A stretch of 55,285 nucleotides of DNA. Origin: CAYWBI01 sp964456445. GTDB lineage: Bacteria; Calditrichota; Calditrichia; Calditrichales; J004. Positions 26,777-35,569 of this stretch are shown here, piece by piece. The DNA lies in NCBI GenBank assembly GCA_964456445.1, contig CAYWBI010000008.1:1-55285 (forward strand). Direction: 5' to 3'. The notes under the pieces are model-generated. The model searched no databases, was not told the DNA's origin, and saw nothing but the letters and a program-made list of their open reading frames with translations. A program made the position numbers and the translations under genes. The stretch's first letter is position 1. The number at the start of each line of letters is the position of its first letter.

Positions 26777-29011
26777 TTACTTTAGATAGGTCATACGTTG
26801 CACCCGTCGTGTGCCCCCGGATTGCAGAACATAAATATACATCCCCGAGGCAACCGCCTGACCAGAACGATTTTTCCCGTTCCAGATAAAGGCGAAATTA
26901 CCGCTGCTAAGCGAACCCTTATAAAGTGTCCTGATCCTTCTTCCGGTCTGGTCATAAATGGATAAATCGATGTGTTGCCCGGCATTGTCCTGCGGAACAC
27001 TGAAATTTATCCGGGTCGATCCGTTAAAGGGGTTGGGATAATTCTGGGCCAGCTGTAGTGTATGCGGCCGATGGTTGTCCACAACTTTAATTAAACCGTT
27101 ATCCACAAAATCAACGTTAAGCAAACGGTGTTCAAAATGTGCGCCGTTGTAATCCACATCTATTAGTTTATAACTGTAGCGCTTCCCGTCCTGTACGTCA
27201 TCGTCAAAATAAAAATATTCCTGCCCATAACTTGCCGTCCCCAAACCACGCAAATCGTCATTGTCCGCAAATGAGCTAATCAGTGAAAATGCGCTATCGT
27301 TTTCGGTTTTGCGCCACAGTTCAAAGCCGCGGTTATTGGATTCACTTTCGGTTTTCCAGGTCAATTCAATGCCGGCAGAAACCACCCGGCCGGTAAAGGC
27401 GGACAGCTCGACGGGAAGGGAATTGTCCACGGATACCGAACCCAGGGTAAACAAGGAATATTTAGATAGTTCAGAAGTCAGCCCGTTAACTGTAATAACA
27501 TTATTTAACTGATCAATAGTTTGGCTGCCCGTTCCTGCAACGCTCCATTGACTTGTTACATCATTCCAAACGCAGATACGTAAATCGGCTTCGTTGTTTA
27601 TGGCGCTCCATTCAGAAATTCCGGCATAGCTGAAGTCGATAGCGGCGTCATAACTTGTGGCAGCGGTTACAATGGTATAGTAACCGTTTTGTGCCACATG
27701 GTTCAAACCGGCGGCAACAGCGGCACGGTTGCTTACCGCGCCATGGTTGTAAAACACGGAAGTTGAATCGCCGACATTTTTAGTGATAAAACTTATTTTT
27801 ACTTTACCGGTATAATAGGAAAAAACAGAGGTATTGCCCGCGGCGATAAATTGTTTTTCATCAAGGTCATTGCGCCACCAGGCCAGTTGATTTGCATTTT
27901 GAGCGGTGGCAACAATATCCATGTCGCCGTCTCCGTCAATATCATCCGGTGTGGCATAATAGGCATAGGCAAAAGCCGTTGAAATATCATGACGGGTAAA
28001 ATTTTGCGCTCCATCGTTTTCAAACCAGGCAACGGTATTATTATTGTCCGCCGCCGCGGAAAAATCCATATCACCGTCCCCGTCAATATCGGCAGCATCG
28101 GCATTACGGGCATTGACAAAACCTGTAGAAATCACATTTTCGCTGCCAAAATTCCCGGCGCCGTCATTGGCCCACCAGGAAATAGTTTGTGAACCGTATA
28201 TGGCCAATAAAATATCGGTATCGCCATCATTGTCCATATCGGCGCCGTTTACCTGCCACGGCCCCACACCTGTTATCGTGATGGTATTTTGTGTAAAATT
28301 CTGACTGCCGTCGTTGGCCCACCAGGACAAATCATGCCCGGTATTGGGGCCGTCGTTTTTACCGGCGGCAACGGTTATAAGATCATAGGATGTGTTGTTG
28401 TCGATATACGCGGGCCATACCGCACTGGCCGATTGATAATTGCTCGCCAGGATATTTGCAGTAAAGCTCCCGGCCCCGTTGTTTTTAAACCAACGCACCT
28501 TATCCCCGGCCAGATCATTTATTATATTGTAATAGGATGCAAGTACTTCCGGCAGGCCATCGCCGTCAAAATCGACTGAATGAATGGAATAAATCGTTGA
28601 ATCGGCCGTTCCGATGGATTGTGCCACCCAGCCTCCTACGGATGGCGTTCCGTCGTTTTGATACCACTTTAGGCTTTGACGCCCGTCACCACCGCCCAGT
28701 ACATCGATGTCACCGTCATTGTCCAGGTCATCCGTCCAGACCGAACGGGCTCCGAGCAAAGCCGTGGAGATACTGTGCTCGGTAAAAACTTCGCTGCCAT
28801 TATTCTCAAACCATACTATAAAGGCCGGATTTGCAGAGCTATCATTAGCGGCGGCAATAACATCGCGGTCACCATCCTGATCCAAATCAACCAGGGTAAT
28901 TTTTTTTGCCTTAACCAACGTATCGCTAATTATATGCTTTGATGTAAACGTTTGTGCCGAAACCACTGCTGAAAGCAACAGCAAAAAGAAAATCCATTTT
29001 ATGGGGAGCAT
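26777..29011 (-). CDS. Secreted FG-GAP/VCBS-repeat protein with T9SS sorting domain
   Basis: A 744-residue exported protein with signal MLPIKWIFFLLLLSAVVSAQ. Residues 20-400 hold eight or so VCBS/FG-GAP units, each with a calcium-type loop DxDGDGDxD (DLDQDGDRDV, DIDGDGDMDF) and WWxNDGxxNF, likely a seven- or eight-bladed propeller. Residues about 560-640 look like an Fn3-like or LSAFTGR domain, common before T9SS tails. The last 80 residues (LAQNYPNPFNGSTRINFSV, GRRIRTLYKG, ASGMYIYVLQ) are a clear T9SS C-terminal domain. AGGAAA precedes ATG. It is preceded by the GGR copy 2 gene and followed by a strong terminator. Confidence 0.95.
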   Translation of the reverse strand: MLPIKWIFFLLLLSAVVSAQTFTSKHIISDTLVKAKKITLVDLDQDGDRDVIAAANDSSANPAFIVWFENNGSEVFTEHSISTALLGARSVWTDDLDNDGDIDVLGGGDGRQSLKWYQNDGTPSVGGWVAQSIGTADSTIYSIHSVDFDGDGLPEVLASYYNIINDLAGDKVRWFKNNGAGSFTANILASNYQSASAVWPAYIDNNTSYDLITVAAGKNDGPNTGHDLSWWANDGSQNFTQNTITITGVGPWQVNGADMDNDGDTDILLAIYGSQTISWWANDGAGNFGSENVISTGFVNARNADAADIDGDGDMDFSAAADNNNTVAWFENDGAQNFTRHDISTAFAYAYYATPDDIDGDGDMDIVATAQNANQLAWWRNDLDEKQFIAAGNTSVFSYYTGKVKISFITKNVGDSTSVFYNHGAVSNRAAVAAGLNHVAQNGYYTIVTAATSYDAAIDFSYAGISEWSAINNEADLRICVWNDVTSQWSVAGTGSQTIDQLNNVITVNGLTSELSKYSLFTLGSVSVDNSLPVELSAFTGRVVSAGIELTWKTESESNNRGFELWRKTENDSAFSLISSFADNDDLRGLGTASYGQEYFYFDDDVQDGKRYSYKLIDVDYNGAHFEHRLLNVDFVDNGLIKVVDNHRPHTLQLAQNYPNPFNGSTRINFSVPQDNAGQHIDLSIYDQTGRRIRTLYKGSLSSGNFAFIWNGKNRSGQAVASGMYIYVLQSGGTRRVQRMTYLK

Positions 29012-29033
29012 CGTTTTTCCTATAATAATATCA

Positions 29034-30263
29034 TCAACGTGTCAATAGAACTTTTAACCAAAACCATGGTTTTTTAAAGGCCTTTTCCGGCAAGGGCCGG
29101 CCATAGACCATGATAAAAAAATTTGCGACGGGTTTATACCGGCTTGACCAGCGGAAAAAGCGGCTGGCAAATTTTTCGGATTCAAACTTATTTTTCAACC
29201 ATTCAGAATACACAAATCCGGGCAGAATGGTCTTTCGCCACCACTTTTCATAACCGGATAGGTTTTTTTTTGTAGCCAATTGATTTTCACCGATCAAACC
29301 CACGGCTATATCCGCGGCCTTCATGGCGCTCAGGATGGCAAAATAAATCCCGCCACCGGTGACCGGGTTTATAAATGCGGCTGCGTCCCCAATCAGGACG
29401 GCCCCATCGGTAATACGTGAACCCGGCAAGGTACCAAGTGGCAACGGCGCCCCTTTTATGTTACCGACAGGTTCCGCCCCATCCAACAACTTTTTAAGAC
29501 CTGGATTTGTATTTAGTACATCCAAAAAGATATCACGGATGTTTTTCCCATCGCTCTTTTTATATTTTTTGTTGATCATGATGCCGACATTTGCCATGTC
29601 GTCCGCTACGGGGAAAACCCACACATAGCCGGGAAGCGTTCGGCTATCATAAAAAAGATGTACTATCGAATCAAATTTTTTTCCTTTAAAATACCACCTT
29701 AATCCATCAAAGTGATGCGCTTGATCACGTTTTGCCAGATTCAATAGACGTGCACAGTACGAATTTGCACCATCCGCGGCAAGAATCAAACGTGCTTCAA
29801 TATTCCTGACGTCCCCCGATTTCAATTCCTGTATTTCTATTTTTTGTACATCCGTTCCATTTTGGAGAGATGTAAGTTTATGACCGGTGAAAACAAAATC
29901 GCTAATAGCCTCAGCCTTAAGAAACAGGGCATTATCAAATTCATAGCGGGGGATACAGCCGCTCTTCGTGCTTGCATCGGCGGTTAAACTGCCATATTCC
30001 GTGACCTGATGTTCCGGGCCATAGACCTTTAGCCGATTTATTTTATAACCCTTTGTAAAGAGTTCGTCCTCGTTAAAACCCAACTGCTCCAATAATTTAA
30101 AAGTTTTCAGGGGAATGCCGTCACCACAAACCTTGTCACGCGGGAACTCAGCTTTATCCACCAGTGCCACCGACAACCCATGTTTATGACAACTCAACGC
30201 GGCCGTTGATCCGGCAGGCCCCGCACCAATGATTGCAACATCCACATTAATCTTTTTTTGCAT
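29034..30263 (-). CDS. Geranylgeranyl reductase family flavoprotein (copy 2)
   Basis: A 409-residue flavoprotein of the same family as the gene at 25452 but clearly divergent from it. FAD motif GAGPAGSTAALSCHKHG, family motif PRDKVCGDGIP, GYVWVFPVADDMANVGIMIN and LIGDAAAFINPVTGGGIYFAI are all present. The PRDKVCG form is closer to bacterial MenJ or chlorophyll-type reductases, whereas copy 1 has the SACGG form. Its first 17 bases overlap the end of the flippase gene, so translation is coupled. Two different reductases suggest either two prenyl substrates or two reduction steps. Confidence 0.92.
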   Translation of the reverse strand: MQKKINVDVAIIGAGPAGSTAALSCHKHGLSVALVDKAEFPRDKVCGDGIPLKTFKLLEQLGFNEDELFTKGYKINRLKVYGPEHQVTEYGSLTADASTKSGCIPRYEFDNALFLKAEAISDFVFTGHKLTSLQNGTDVQKIEIQELKSGDVRNIEARLILAADGANSYCARLLNLAKRDQAHHFDGLRWYFKGKKFDSIVHLFYDSRTLPGYVWVFPVADDMANVGIMINKKYKKSDGKNIRDIFLDVLNTNPGLKKLLDGAEPVGNIKGAPLPLGTLPGSRITDGAVLIGDAAAFINPVTGGGIYFAILSAMKAADIAVGLIGENQLATKKNLSGYEKWWRKTILPGFVYSEWLKNKFESEKFASRFFRWSSRYKPVANFFIMVYGRPLPEKAFKKPWFWLKVLLTR

Positions 30264-31662
30264 CGGGGGCGCCTTTCAGGACATTTCGCAGTCGATGGAT
30301 AAAATGGGCATCTGTCCAAAATATAAAAACCACATAAACCAGAATACTGAGCAGAATACCGAAAACCAACACATACACATCCGCCAGATGGCCCAGACCA
30401 AGATAAAGCGCTGTCTGATATGCGGCCACAAAAAGAATTGATCCCAGCAGAGATGGCCCAAACTTCCTTATAACGGACCACCATGAAATATCGATAAGCC
30501 GGAATGCCAGATATTGACCGATCAAAACAAAAACAAACAATAAAACGGATACGGAAAGCACAACCATATTGAGGCCGAGTGAAGCGGTAAAATATACGGC
30601 CGGAAGCAGAAACACGGACAGCATTAAATTTATACGCAGCTCTTTGCGCGGTTGGCCCTTTGAAAGAAAAATAACGCTTATGGTCGTCCAGACAGAACGT
30701 GAAAATCCGGCCAGGGCCAAAAGTTGCAAGGGAACGATAACCGGAATCCATTTTTCACCATAGAGCACGGGAACAAGATATGGCGCAACCATAGCCAGCC
30801 CAATAAACATCGGGGTCAATACCGTTCCAAGATAAAAAACGACTTGCCGGTACAATTGCCGATATTCGGCAAGGTTCCCCTGAAGCCGGGAAAAAGCCGG
30901 GAACATCACACGCAACACGTTTTTCGAAATACGCTGTACGGGAAATTCCACCAACTGATAGGCGATGTTGTAATATCCCAGGGCGTCCAGTCCCAATAAT
31001 TTACCTATCAGGAAACTTGGGATATTGGTGTTCAGATAACCAACAAGCCGGGTTCCAAGTACGCTTACCCCATATCCCCATAATTCATGAAAGGCAGTTT
31101 TATCGAAACTCAGACGAACCGGCGTCCAGGCCAGCACGTTAAAGAAAATGGTCAATACCAACTGCTCGGCGATAATGCCATAAACAAAACTCCAAAAACC
31201 ATGGCCCGTTAAAGCAAGGGAAAGGGTTACAACACTGTTTACCGACACACCGCTTATTTGTATCAGGCTGAAGCGCTTAAAGCGCATTTCCCTCTGCAGC
31301 CGGATACGCGGAATGGCATTAAATGCATATAAGATGAAAATGATCGTCAGACGTTCCAGCGCAGGTTTTAACTCCGCATGTTTAAAAAACTGTGCAAAAA
31401 CACCGGCAAACAGCCATACTAACAATGTATAGATAAGAGCGGAAATAAAGTAAATTAAAAATGTTGTGTTATAGTGCCGTTCGCTTAGATTTTTATGCTG
31501 AATAAGCGCAGAACTAAAACCAAAATCAAACAGCACATAGGCCAGTTGGGTAAATAATAACAATATGGCCCATATTCCAAAATCCTCCGCAATAAGTAAA
31601 CGGGCAAGAACAAGTGTTGTCCCATATTGAAGAATACGAATGGCCATTTCCGCAATACCCAC
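30247..31662 (-). CDS. Wzx/MOP-family polysaccharide or lipid flippase
   Basis: At least 471 residues with about 12-14 hydrophobic helices, matching the WzxC branch of the MOP exporter superfamily (ILQYGTTLVLARLLIAEDFGIWAI, FPVQRISKNVLRVMFPAFSRLQGN). These proteins flip undecaprenyl- or other lipid-linked sugars across the inner membrane. The coordinate given uses GTG 31662, but the reading frame continues upstream with KNSPSTHDITRQSAHGIKWV, a typical flippase N-terminus, back to the methyltransferase stop at 31726. The only start-like codon there is ATA at 31720-31722, so the true protein is probably 491 residues. It overlaps GGR copy 2 by 17 bp. Confidence 0.9.
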   Translation of the reverse strand: MGIAEMAIRILQYGTTLVLARLLIAEDFGIWAILLLFTQLAYVLFDFGFSSALIQHKNLSERHYNTTFLIYFISALIYTLLVWLFAGVFAQFFKHAELKPALERLTIIFILYAFNAIPRIRLQREMRFKRFSLIQISGVSVNSVVTLSLALTGHGFWSFVYGIIAEQLVLTIFFNVLAWTPVRLSFDKTAFHELWGYGVSVLGTRLVGYLNTNIPSFLIGKLLGLDALGYYNIAYQLVEFPVQRISKNVLRVMFPAFSRLQGNLAEYRQLYRQVVFYLGTVLTPMFIGLAMVAPYLVPVLYGEKWIPVIVPLQLLALAGFSRSVWTTISVIFLSKGQPRKELRINLMLSVFLLPAVYFTASLGLNMVVLSVSVLLFVFVLIGQYLAFRLIDISWWSVIRKFGPSLLGSILFVAAYQTALYLGLGHLADVYVLVFGILLSILVYVVFIFWTDAHFIHRLRNVLKGAPDAKKD

Positions 31663-31725
31663 CCACTTAATGCCATGGGCCGATTGGCGCGTTATATCAT
31701 GCGTTGATGGAGAATTTTTTATGAG

Positions 31726-32394
31726 TTATCTGCCTGTTTTTATCACATAGTAATGATGCCAGGGAACGGAAATATCACGGTAGTCGGCAATAACGTTCAA
31801 TCCGTTAAAAAGGTTTTTCCGAACAAAGGAAGCGCTATAACAGACAGCGGATTTTTTATCTTCATAGCCTATTTCCCAATGGTGGTCCGCCCCGAATTTT
31901 TTATCCGCCTTGCGAAAACGTCGTGTGGAAATCAACTTTTGCAAAAAGAGCGGACCGGACCCGAATAGCGCCAACCGGCCGCTTATAAAATAACGCATAT
32001 CCGGAACGGAAATCAGAACATATTTTCTGGCCATGCCGGCCATATTTTCAACTGCCTTGCAGGACTGTTCAAACGGCATGTGCTCCAATACTTCAAAACA
32101 ACTCACCACATCAAAGCTGTTTGGTTTGAGCACCGTTGGGGTGATAATGTCATCCACAATGTCCGGGCCAAGAGTAGCATTAACATCCACAGTTTTAATG
32201 TGTTGATATCCCAAATAGTCACGTAAAAACCCTGTAACAAAACCGTTTCCCAGCCCTACTTCGAGTAACGAACCGGTTTCAGAAACATATTTTTTAAGCA
32301 CCTCTATCTGTTCCACAAAGGAGTACATCCGTTCCCGTTTCAGATATTTACGATCGAAATAGTGATCCTTTAGGATTTTTGCTTCGTTTGCCAT
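31726..32394 (-). CDS. Class I SAM-dependent methyltransferase
   Basis: A 222-residue methyltransferase with SAM motif I LLEVGLGNGFVTGFL, an acidic residue ending strand 2 (KTVDVNATL) and motif SCFEVLEHMPFE near strand 4, as in Methyltransf_11/UbiE-like enzymes. The ATG shares bases with the stop of the sulfotransferase-like gene (TAATG), so expression is coupled. The substrate could be a sugar, a lipid or a quinone; the operon context favours an isoprenoid lipid or its head group. Confidence 0.88.
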   Translation of the reverse strand: MANEAKILKDHYFDRKYLKRERMYSFVEQIEVLKKYVSETGSLLEVGLGNGFVTGFLRDYLGYQHIKTVDVNATLGPDIVDDIITPTVLKPNSFDVVSCFEVLEHMPFEQSCKAVENMAGMARKYVLISVPDMRYFISGRLALFGSGPLFLQKLISTRRFRKADKKFGADHHWEIGYEDKKSAVCYSASFVRKNLFNGLNVIADYRDISVPWHHYYVIKTGR

Positions 32395-33080
32395 TATATC
32401 GCCTGTTGTTTAAAGTGGGCGTAAATATTTCTTGCCGCAACCAGTTCCGGGGCAGCCAATATATATTGTCTGGCCGTTTCTTTTAGTGTTTCCCGCAGTT
32501 TATCCGGGTACATACTTTTATTTTTTTGTCCATCAAAAAAACGGGCATTAACCGTTTTGAGCTTCTGAATAATTTCATCCTGTCTTTCTTCCAAATTAGG
32601 GATGGTTTCAAAATTCACATCAAATTTTGAATTTAATTCGCTGATGCAGAGATTCATATTGGTAGTAACCGTCTCAAAAGAGATAAAGAGAATCTGTCCG
32701 CTTATATTTTTTAAGCGTTGGTGAAACTGTGTATATGCATTAAGATATAAGGGCGCATTAAAGGAATTTTGAAAAACCATAAAAGATGCAACCGCCTCTT
32801 CCGGGGCCCGCAAGACCACCATGGTTGGAATTTTATATGATGCGGCACGTACGGCCTGGGCCGCCACATGAAGATGATGCCCGACTTTTACCCCATGATT
32901 GACCAGCTTAAAGGCAACGGTGGCATAAGAATTTGCGGAGCGTGGAAAACCCTCGATACAAATATCCGTTTTATGGGTCACCTTCATGGCGCTAAAAGGA
33001 TAGCGCCTGGCATAAAAAGTATAGTAGAACTTCGGGGACAGCCCAATCCGGTTTTCCAGATGATAGAGCCAATCATTCAT
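32394..33080 (-). CDS. Sulfotransferase-like P-loop protein
   Basis: A 228-residue protein. The 5'-phosphosulfate binding loop of PAPS sulfotransferases (GxPRSGTT) is recognisable as GFPRSANSY at 44-52, and a 3'-phosphate motif as PTMVVLRAPEEAVASF near 95-110, with the expected Arg and Ser. The catalytic His or acid is not obvious; HH in VGHHLH near 72 is a candidate. It would transfer a sulfo group from PAPS to a hydroxyl on sugar or lipid. The start is not supported by a good ribosome binding site. It overlaps the methyltransferase (TAATG). No PAPS synthesis gene is in the window. Confidence 0.72.
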   Translation of the reverse strand: MNDWLYHLENRIGLSPKFYYTFYARRYPFSAMKVTHKTDICIEGFPRSANSYATVAFKLVNHGVKVGHHLHVAAQAVRAASYKIPTMVVLRAPEEAVASFMVFQNSFNAPLYLNAYTQFHQRLKNISGQILFISFETVTTNMNLCISELNSKFDVNFETIPNLEERQDEIIQKLKTVNARFFDGQKNKSMYPDKLRETLKETARQYILAAPELVAARNIYAHFKQQAI

Positions 33081-33105
33081 ATTCTTGCATTCGTTTCAGA
33101 TACAC

Positions 33106-34044
33106 CTATAATTTTGGACTGTTTTTTGGATGAGAAATATTGTATGGTTTTCCTTCACTAATATTATTATAAAAACGCTGTGTCGGATAGGCCAAATCTA
33201 TATCATCCTGCCCGGCAAATGTGCGCAATATATCTTCCCAGATGGACTGCTCACTGCCCCGTCGCGCCCGGGGCTCAATTAAATAACGAATGGTCAACAT
33301 CACGCCGCTATCCTTGACCGATGTATAAACCGTAGGGGTCAGCGAGGTATAGAAGATCATAAAGCGCCGACTGGCTTTCTTGATTTTTCTTTCGGCCACT
33401 TTACTTATGTTTTCCGCATTACGGTTGGCGATTTCCAACAATATATTTTTCGCATTTTGCCAGTTGCTTTCAAAAGTGATAAGCACCGGTACCTCGTTCC
33501 AGATAAACTGAAATCCCTTGCTGTAATTGGCCAGCACATCGCTAAACACCATGCTGTTGGGCACATCAAGAATACGTCCGGTACTTTGATCAGCATCGAC
33601 CCAATTGCCAATTTCCAACAAGGCAAATTTAAAAAGCCGGATATCAATGACGTCACCGGAATATGTCCCAATTTGAATCCGGTCACCCACGGAAAAGGGG
33701 GTGCGTGACATGATAAAGAGCCAGGCCACCATACTGGTAATGGGGTCTTTTAAGGCAATGGCAATACCCGCACTCACCAATCCCAGATAAGTTGTGATAT
33801 CACTAACGCCTTCAAACCAAACCCGGCTTACCAGTGCCAGGCCTAAGATGGCTGCTATATATATGGTGCTTTTCTGCCAGCGATAGCGTGTTTTAGGTTC
33901 GTCTGTGCGCCGCCAGACAAGGCGAATAGTGATTGCGCGTAAAGCCCAGAGAACAAAAATGATCACTATGGAAGCAAACACTTTGTTTTGGCCGGCCAGC
34001 GGTAATCCGGTTATCTGCTGTATCCAGGAATGTAGCTGTTCCAT
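33106..34044 (-). CDS. MscS-family mechanosensitive channel
   Basis: A 312-residue membrane protein. Three or four helices in the first 130 residues end in the pore-lining GLVSAGIAIALKDPITSMVAWLFIMSRTPFSVGDRIQIG, which is the MscS signature from TM3 into the beta domain. The rest is the cytoplasmic vestibule. A conserved basic pattern RRFMIFYTSLTPTVYTSV is present. Such channels open on membrane tension to release osmolytes. It starts eight bases after the stop of the glycosyltransferase gene, so it is in the same transcription unit as lipid-modifying genes, which is unusual. Confidence 0.92.
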   Translation of the reverse strand: MEQLHSWIQQITGLPLAGQNKVFASIVIIFVLWALRAITIRLVWRRTDEPKTRYRWQKSTIYIAAILGLALVSRVWFEGVSDITTYLGLVSAGIAIALKDPITSMVAWLFIMSRTPFSVGDRIQIGTYSGDVIDIRLFKFALLEIGNWVDADQSTGRILDVPNSMVFSDVLANYSKGFQFIWNEVPVLITFESNWQNAKNILLEIANRNAENISKVAERKIKKASRRFMIFYTSLTPTVYTSVKDSGVMLTIRYLIEPRARRGSEQSIWEDILRTFAGQDDIDLAYPTQRFYNNISEGKPYNISHPKNSPKL

Positions 34045-34052
34045 GCTTTGCC

Positions 34053-35363
34053 TTAAAATGTAAATATCCGGGCCGGGTTAAACAGCGTTTGTAATTTTTT
34101 TAAATTTTCGGAAATGCCCTTTAGTTTATCAAAAGCCGGGCCATAAAGCAATTGCGGCAAAGCTTCAAGCATGGCGTCTTCGTCCCAGCGCATCTCGGAA
34201 CAGGCGCCCATGGTATATTCACCCAACGGCCAGTCAAAGTGCAGGATATCAGGCTTTTGAAGCGGCGGGAAAACCCGTCCTACCTGTAAGGCTTCCAATC
34301 GTCGGCCATTTCCTTCCTGCTCGGTATGGGCCGGCAGTACTATTGATGGCCGTGCCGCGCTTAAAACTTCCATAGTTGTACCATATCCGCCGTGAAAAAT
34401 TACCAGATCGCTCTGGCGGATGGCCGCCGCGCCGGGCACCCAATCCCGGAATTTCATATTGACCGCTTTGTTCTTGTACGAAGAGGCCTTTACACGTTTA
34501 CCGGTTGATACGAGCACGCGATATTCTTTATCCTTGAATAAATCAAGAACCCTGTCAAAAAATTGTTTCTCTTGTCCCCGGTCGGCACCGCCACCGATGG
34601 AAACATAGATTTTCGCCACATCGCTTTCTTCTTCAAAAAACGGTACCCTTGAATTATTGTGGTCCAGTGCCGTCAGCGGGCCACAATAAACAATATTTGA
34701 TCCGTTTCCACAAGGTTCTATCTCCGGGCTTGCCGGCACAAGATACAAATCCCCCTGCAACAAATCTTCGGCTTTGCCGATACTATTTATGGCCAGCTCA
34801 TCCAGCAATTGTGCGAAAGGCGGCAGGAAATCAGGCGCGGCATATTGCTCTTTATGACCGGTCCACCAGATAAAACCCGGGTTGGGCGGAAAACCGGCCG
34901 AGCGGGTTATTTGGACCACGGGCAAATCAAACTTACGTCCCAACAAAAAGGTTAAAAAATGGGTGTCGCCGATCAGCACATCCGGTTTTTTACTTTCAAT
35001 TATCCGGCATAGTTTATTAAACCGGCTTCGTACCAACTTCGGGGTCCAATAGCCATCCCGCGGTATTTGATAGGCCAAGCCGTCAAAAGCCATAAAGACC
35101 GGGCGTTTATATAGACGCTCCTTTAAATGGACGCCCGGCTTAAAAGGTTTTTTAAACTGGTATTTTTCAAAACGCTCACTGCGGGTATCCAAAAGCACGC
35201 GGTCGAGCCCATCGCTGTTAATAGATGACTTGAAATGTTTTGCTTCGAGAACAAGCGTGGGTTCAAAACCATCGGAACGGAGTTTTTGCGCAAGATGCTC
35301 GCAGCGGGACACGTGTCCCCTGCCCCCGCCATGATCACTGGGAAGTAATAATACTTTACTCAT
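34053..35363 (-). CDS. GT-B glycosyltransferase (GT1/GT28-like)
   Basis: A 436-residue two-domain glycosyltransferase. The N-terminal domain starts LLLPSDHGGGRGHVSRCEHLAQKL, the G-rich loop of MurG/MGT-like enzymes, and the C-terminal domain has VYVSIGGGADRG and VIFHGGYGTTMEVLSAARPSIVLPAHTEQEGNGRRLEALQVG, the nucleotide-sugar binding signature. There are no membrane helices. GT1 enzymes of this kind glycosylate sterols, carotenoids, polyketides or lipids. It is the first gene of the run ending at the radical SAM gene, after a 206-bp AT-rich gap that probably holds the promoter. Confidence 0.88.
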   Translation of the reverse strand: MSKVLLLPSDHGGGRGHVSRCEHLAQKLRSDGFEPTLVLEAKHFKSSINSDGLDRVLLDTRSERFEKYQFKKPFKPGVHLKERLYKRPVFMAFDGLAYQIPRDGYWTPKLVRSRFNKLCRIIESKKPDVLIGDTHFLTFLLGRKFDLPVVQITRSAGFPPNPGFIWWTGHKEQYAAPDFLPPFAQLLDELAINSIGKAEDLLQGDLYLVPASPEIEPCGNGSNIVYCGPLTALDHNNSRVPFFEEESDVAKIYVSIGGGADRGQEKQFFDRVLDLFKDKEYRVLVSTGKRVKASSYKNKAVNMKFRDWVPGAAAIRQSDLVIFHGGYGTTMEVLSAARPSIVLPAHTEQEGNGRRLEALQVGRVFPPLQKPDILHFDWPLGEYTMGACSEMRWDEDAMLEALPQLLYGPAFDKLKGISENLKKLQTLFNPARIFTF

Positions 35364-35569
35364 TTTTATTTAAAACAATCCTTATTTACATCATTTCAAA
35401 ACGTATCAATGAAAAACTGTATTTTACAACTTCCCTATTGTTATTCGCAATGATTATTTGCTGTTTTTTTCATAATGTATGAACGGCTGAAACGTTTCTT
35501 CATATTATTAGACCGCAATATCCAACAGACAAAGCCATCGGGCAATATTTCCATTGGTAAAGCAGCGCT

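Noticed and set aside
30194..30751. 185-codon frame overlapping the flippase and GGR genes
   Set aside because: Same-strand alternate frame with no known domain; the two genes there are firmly supported.
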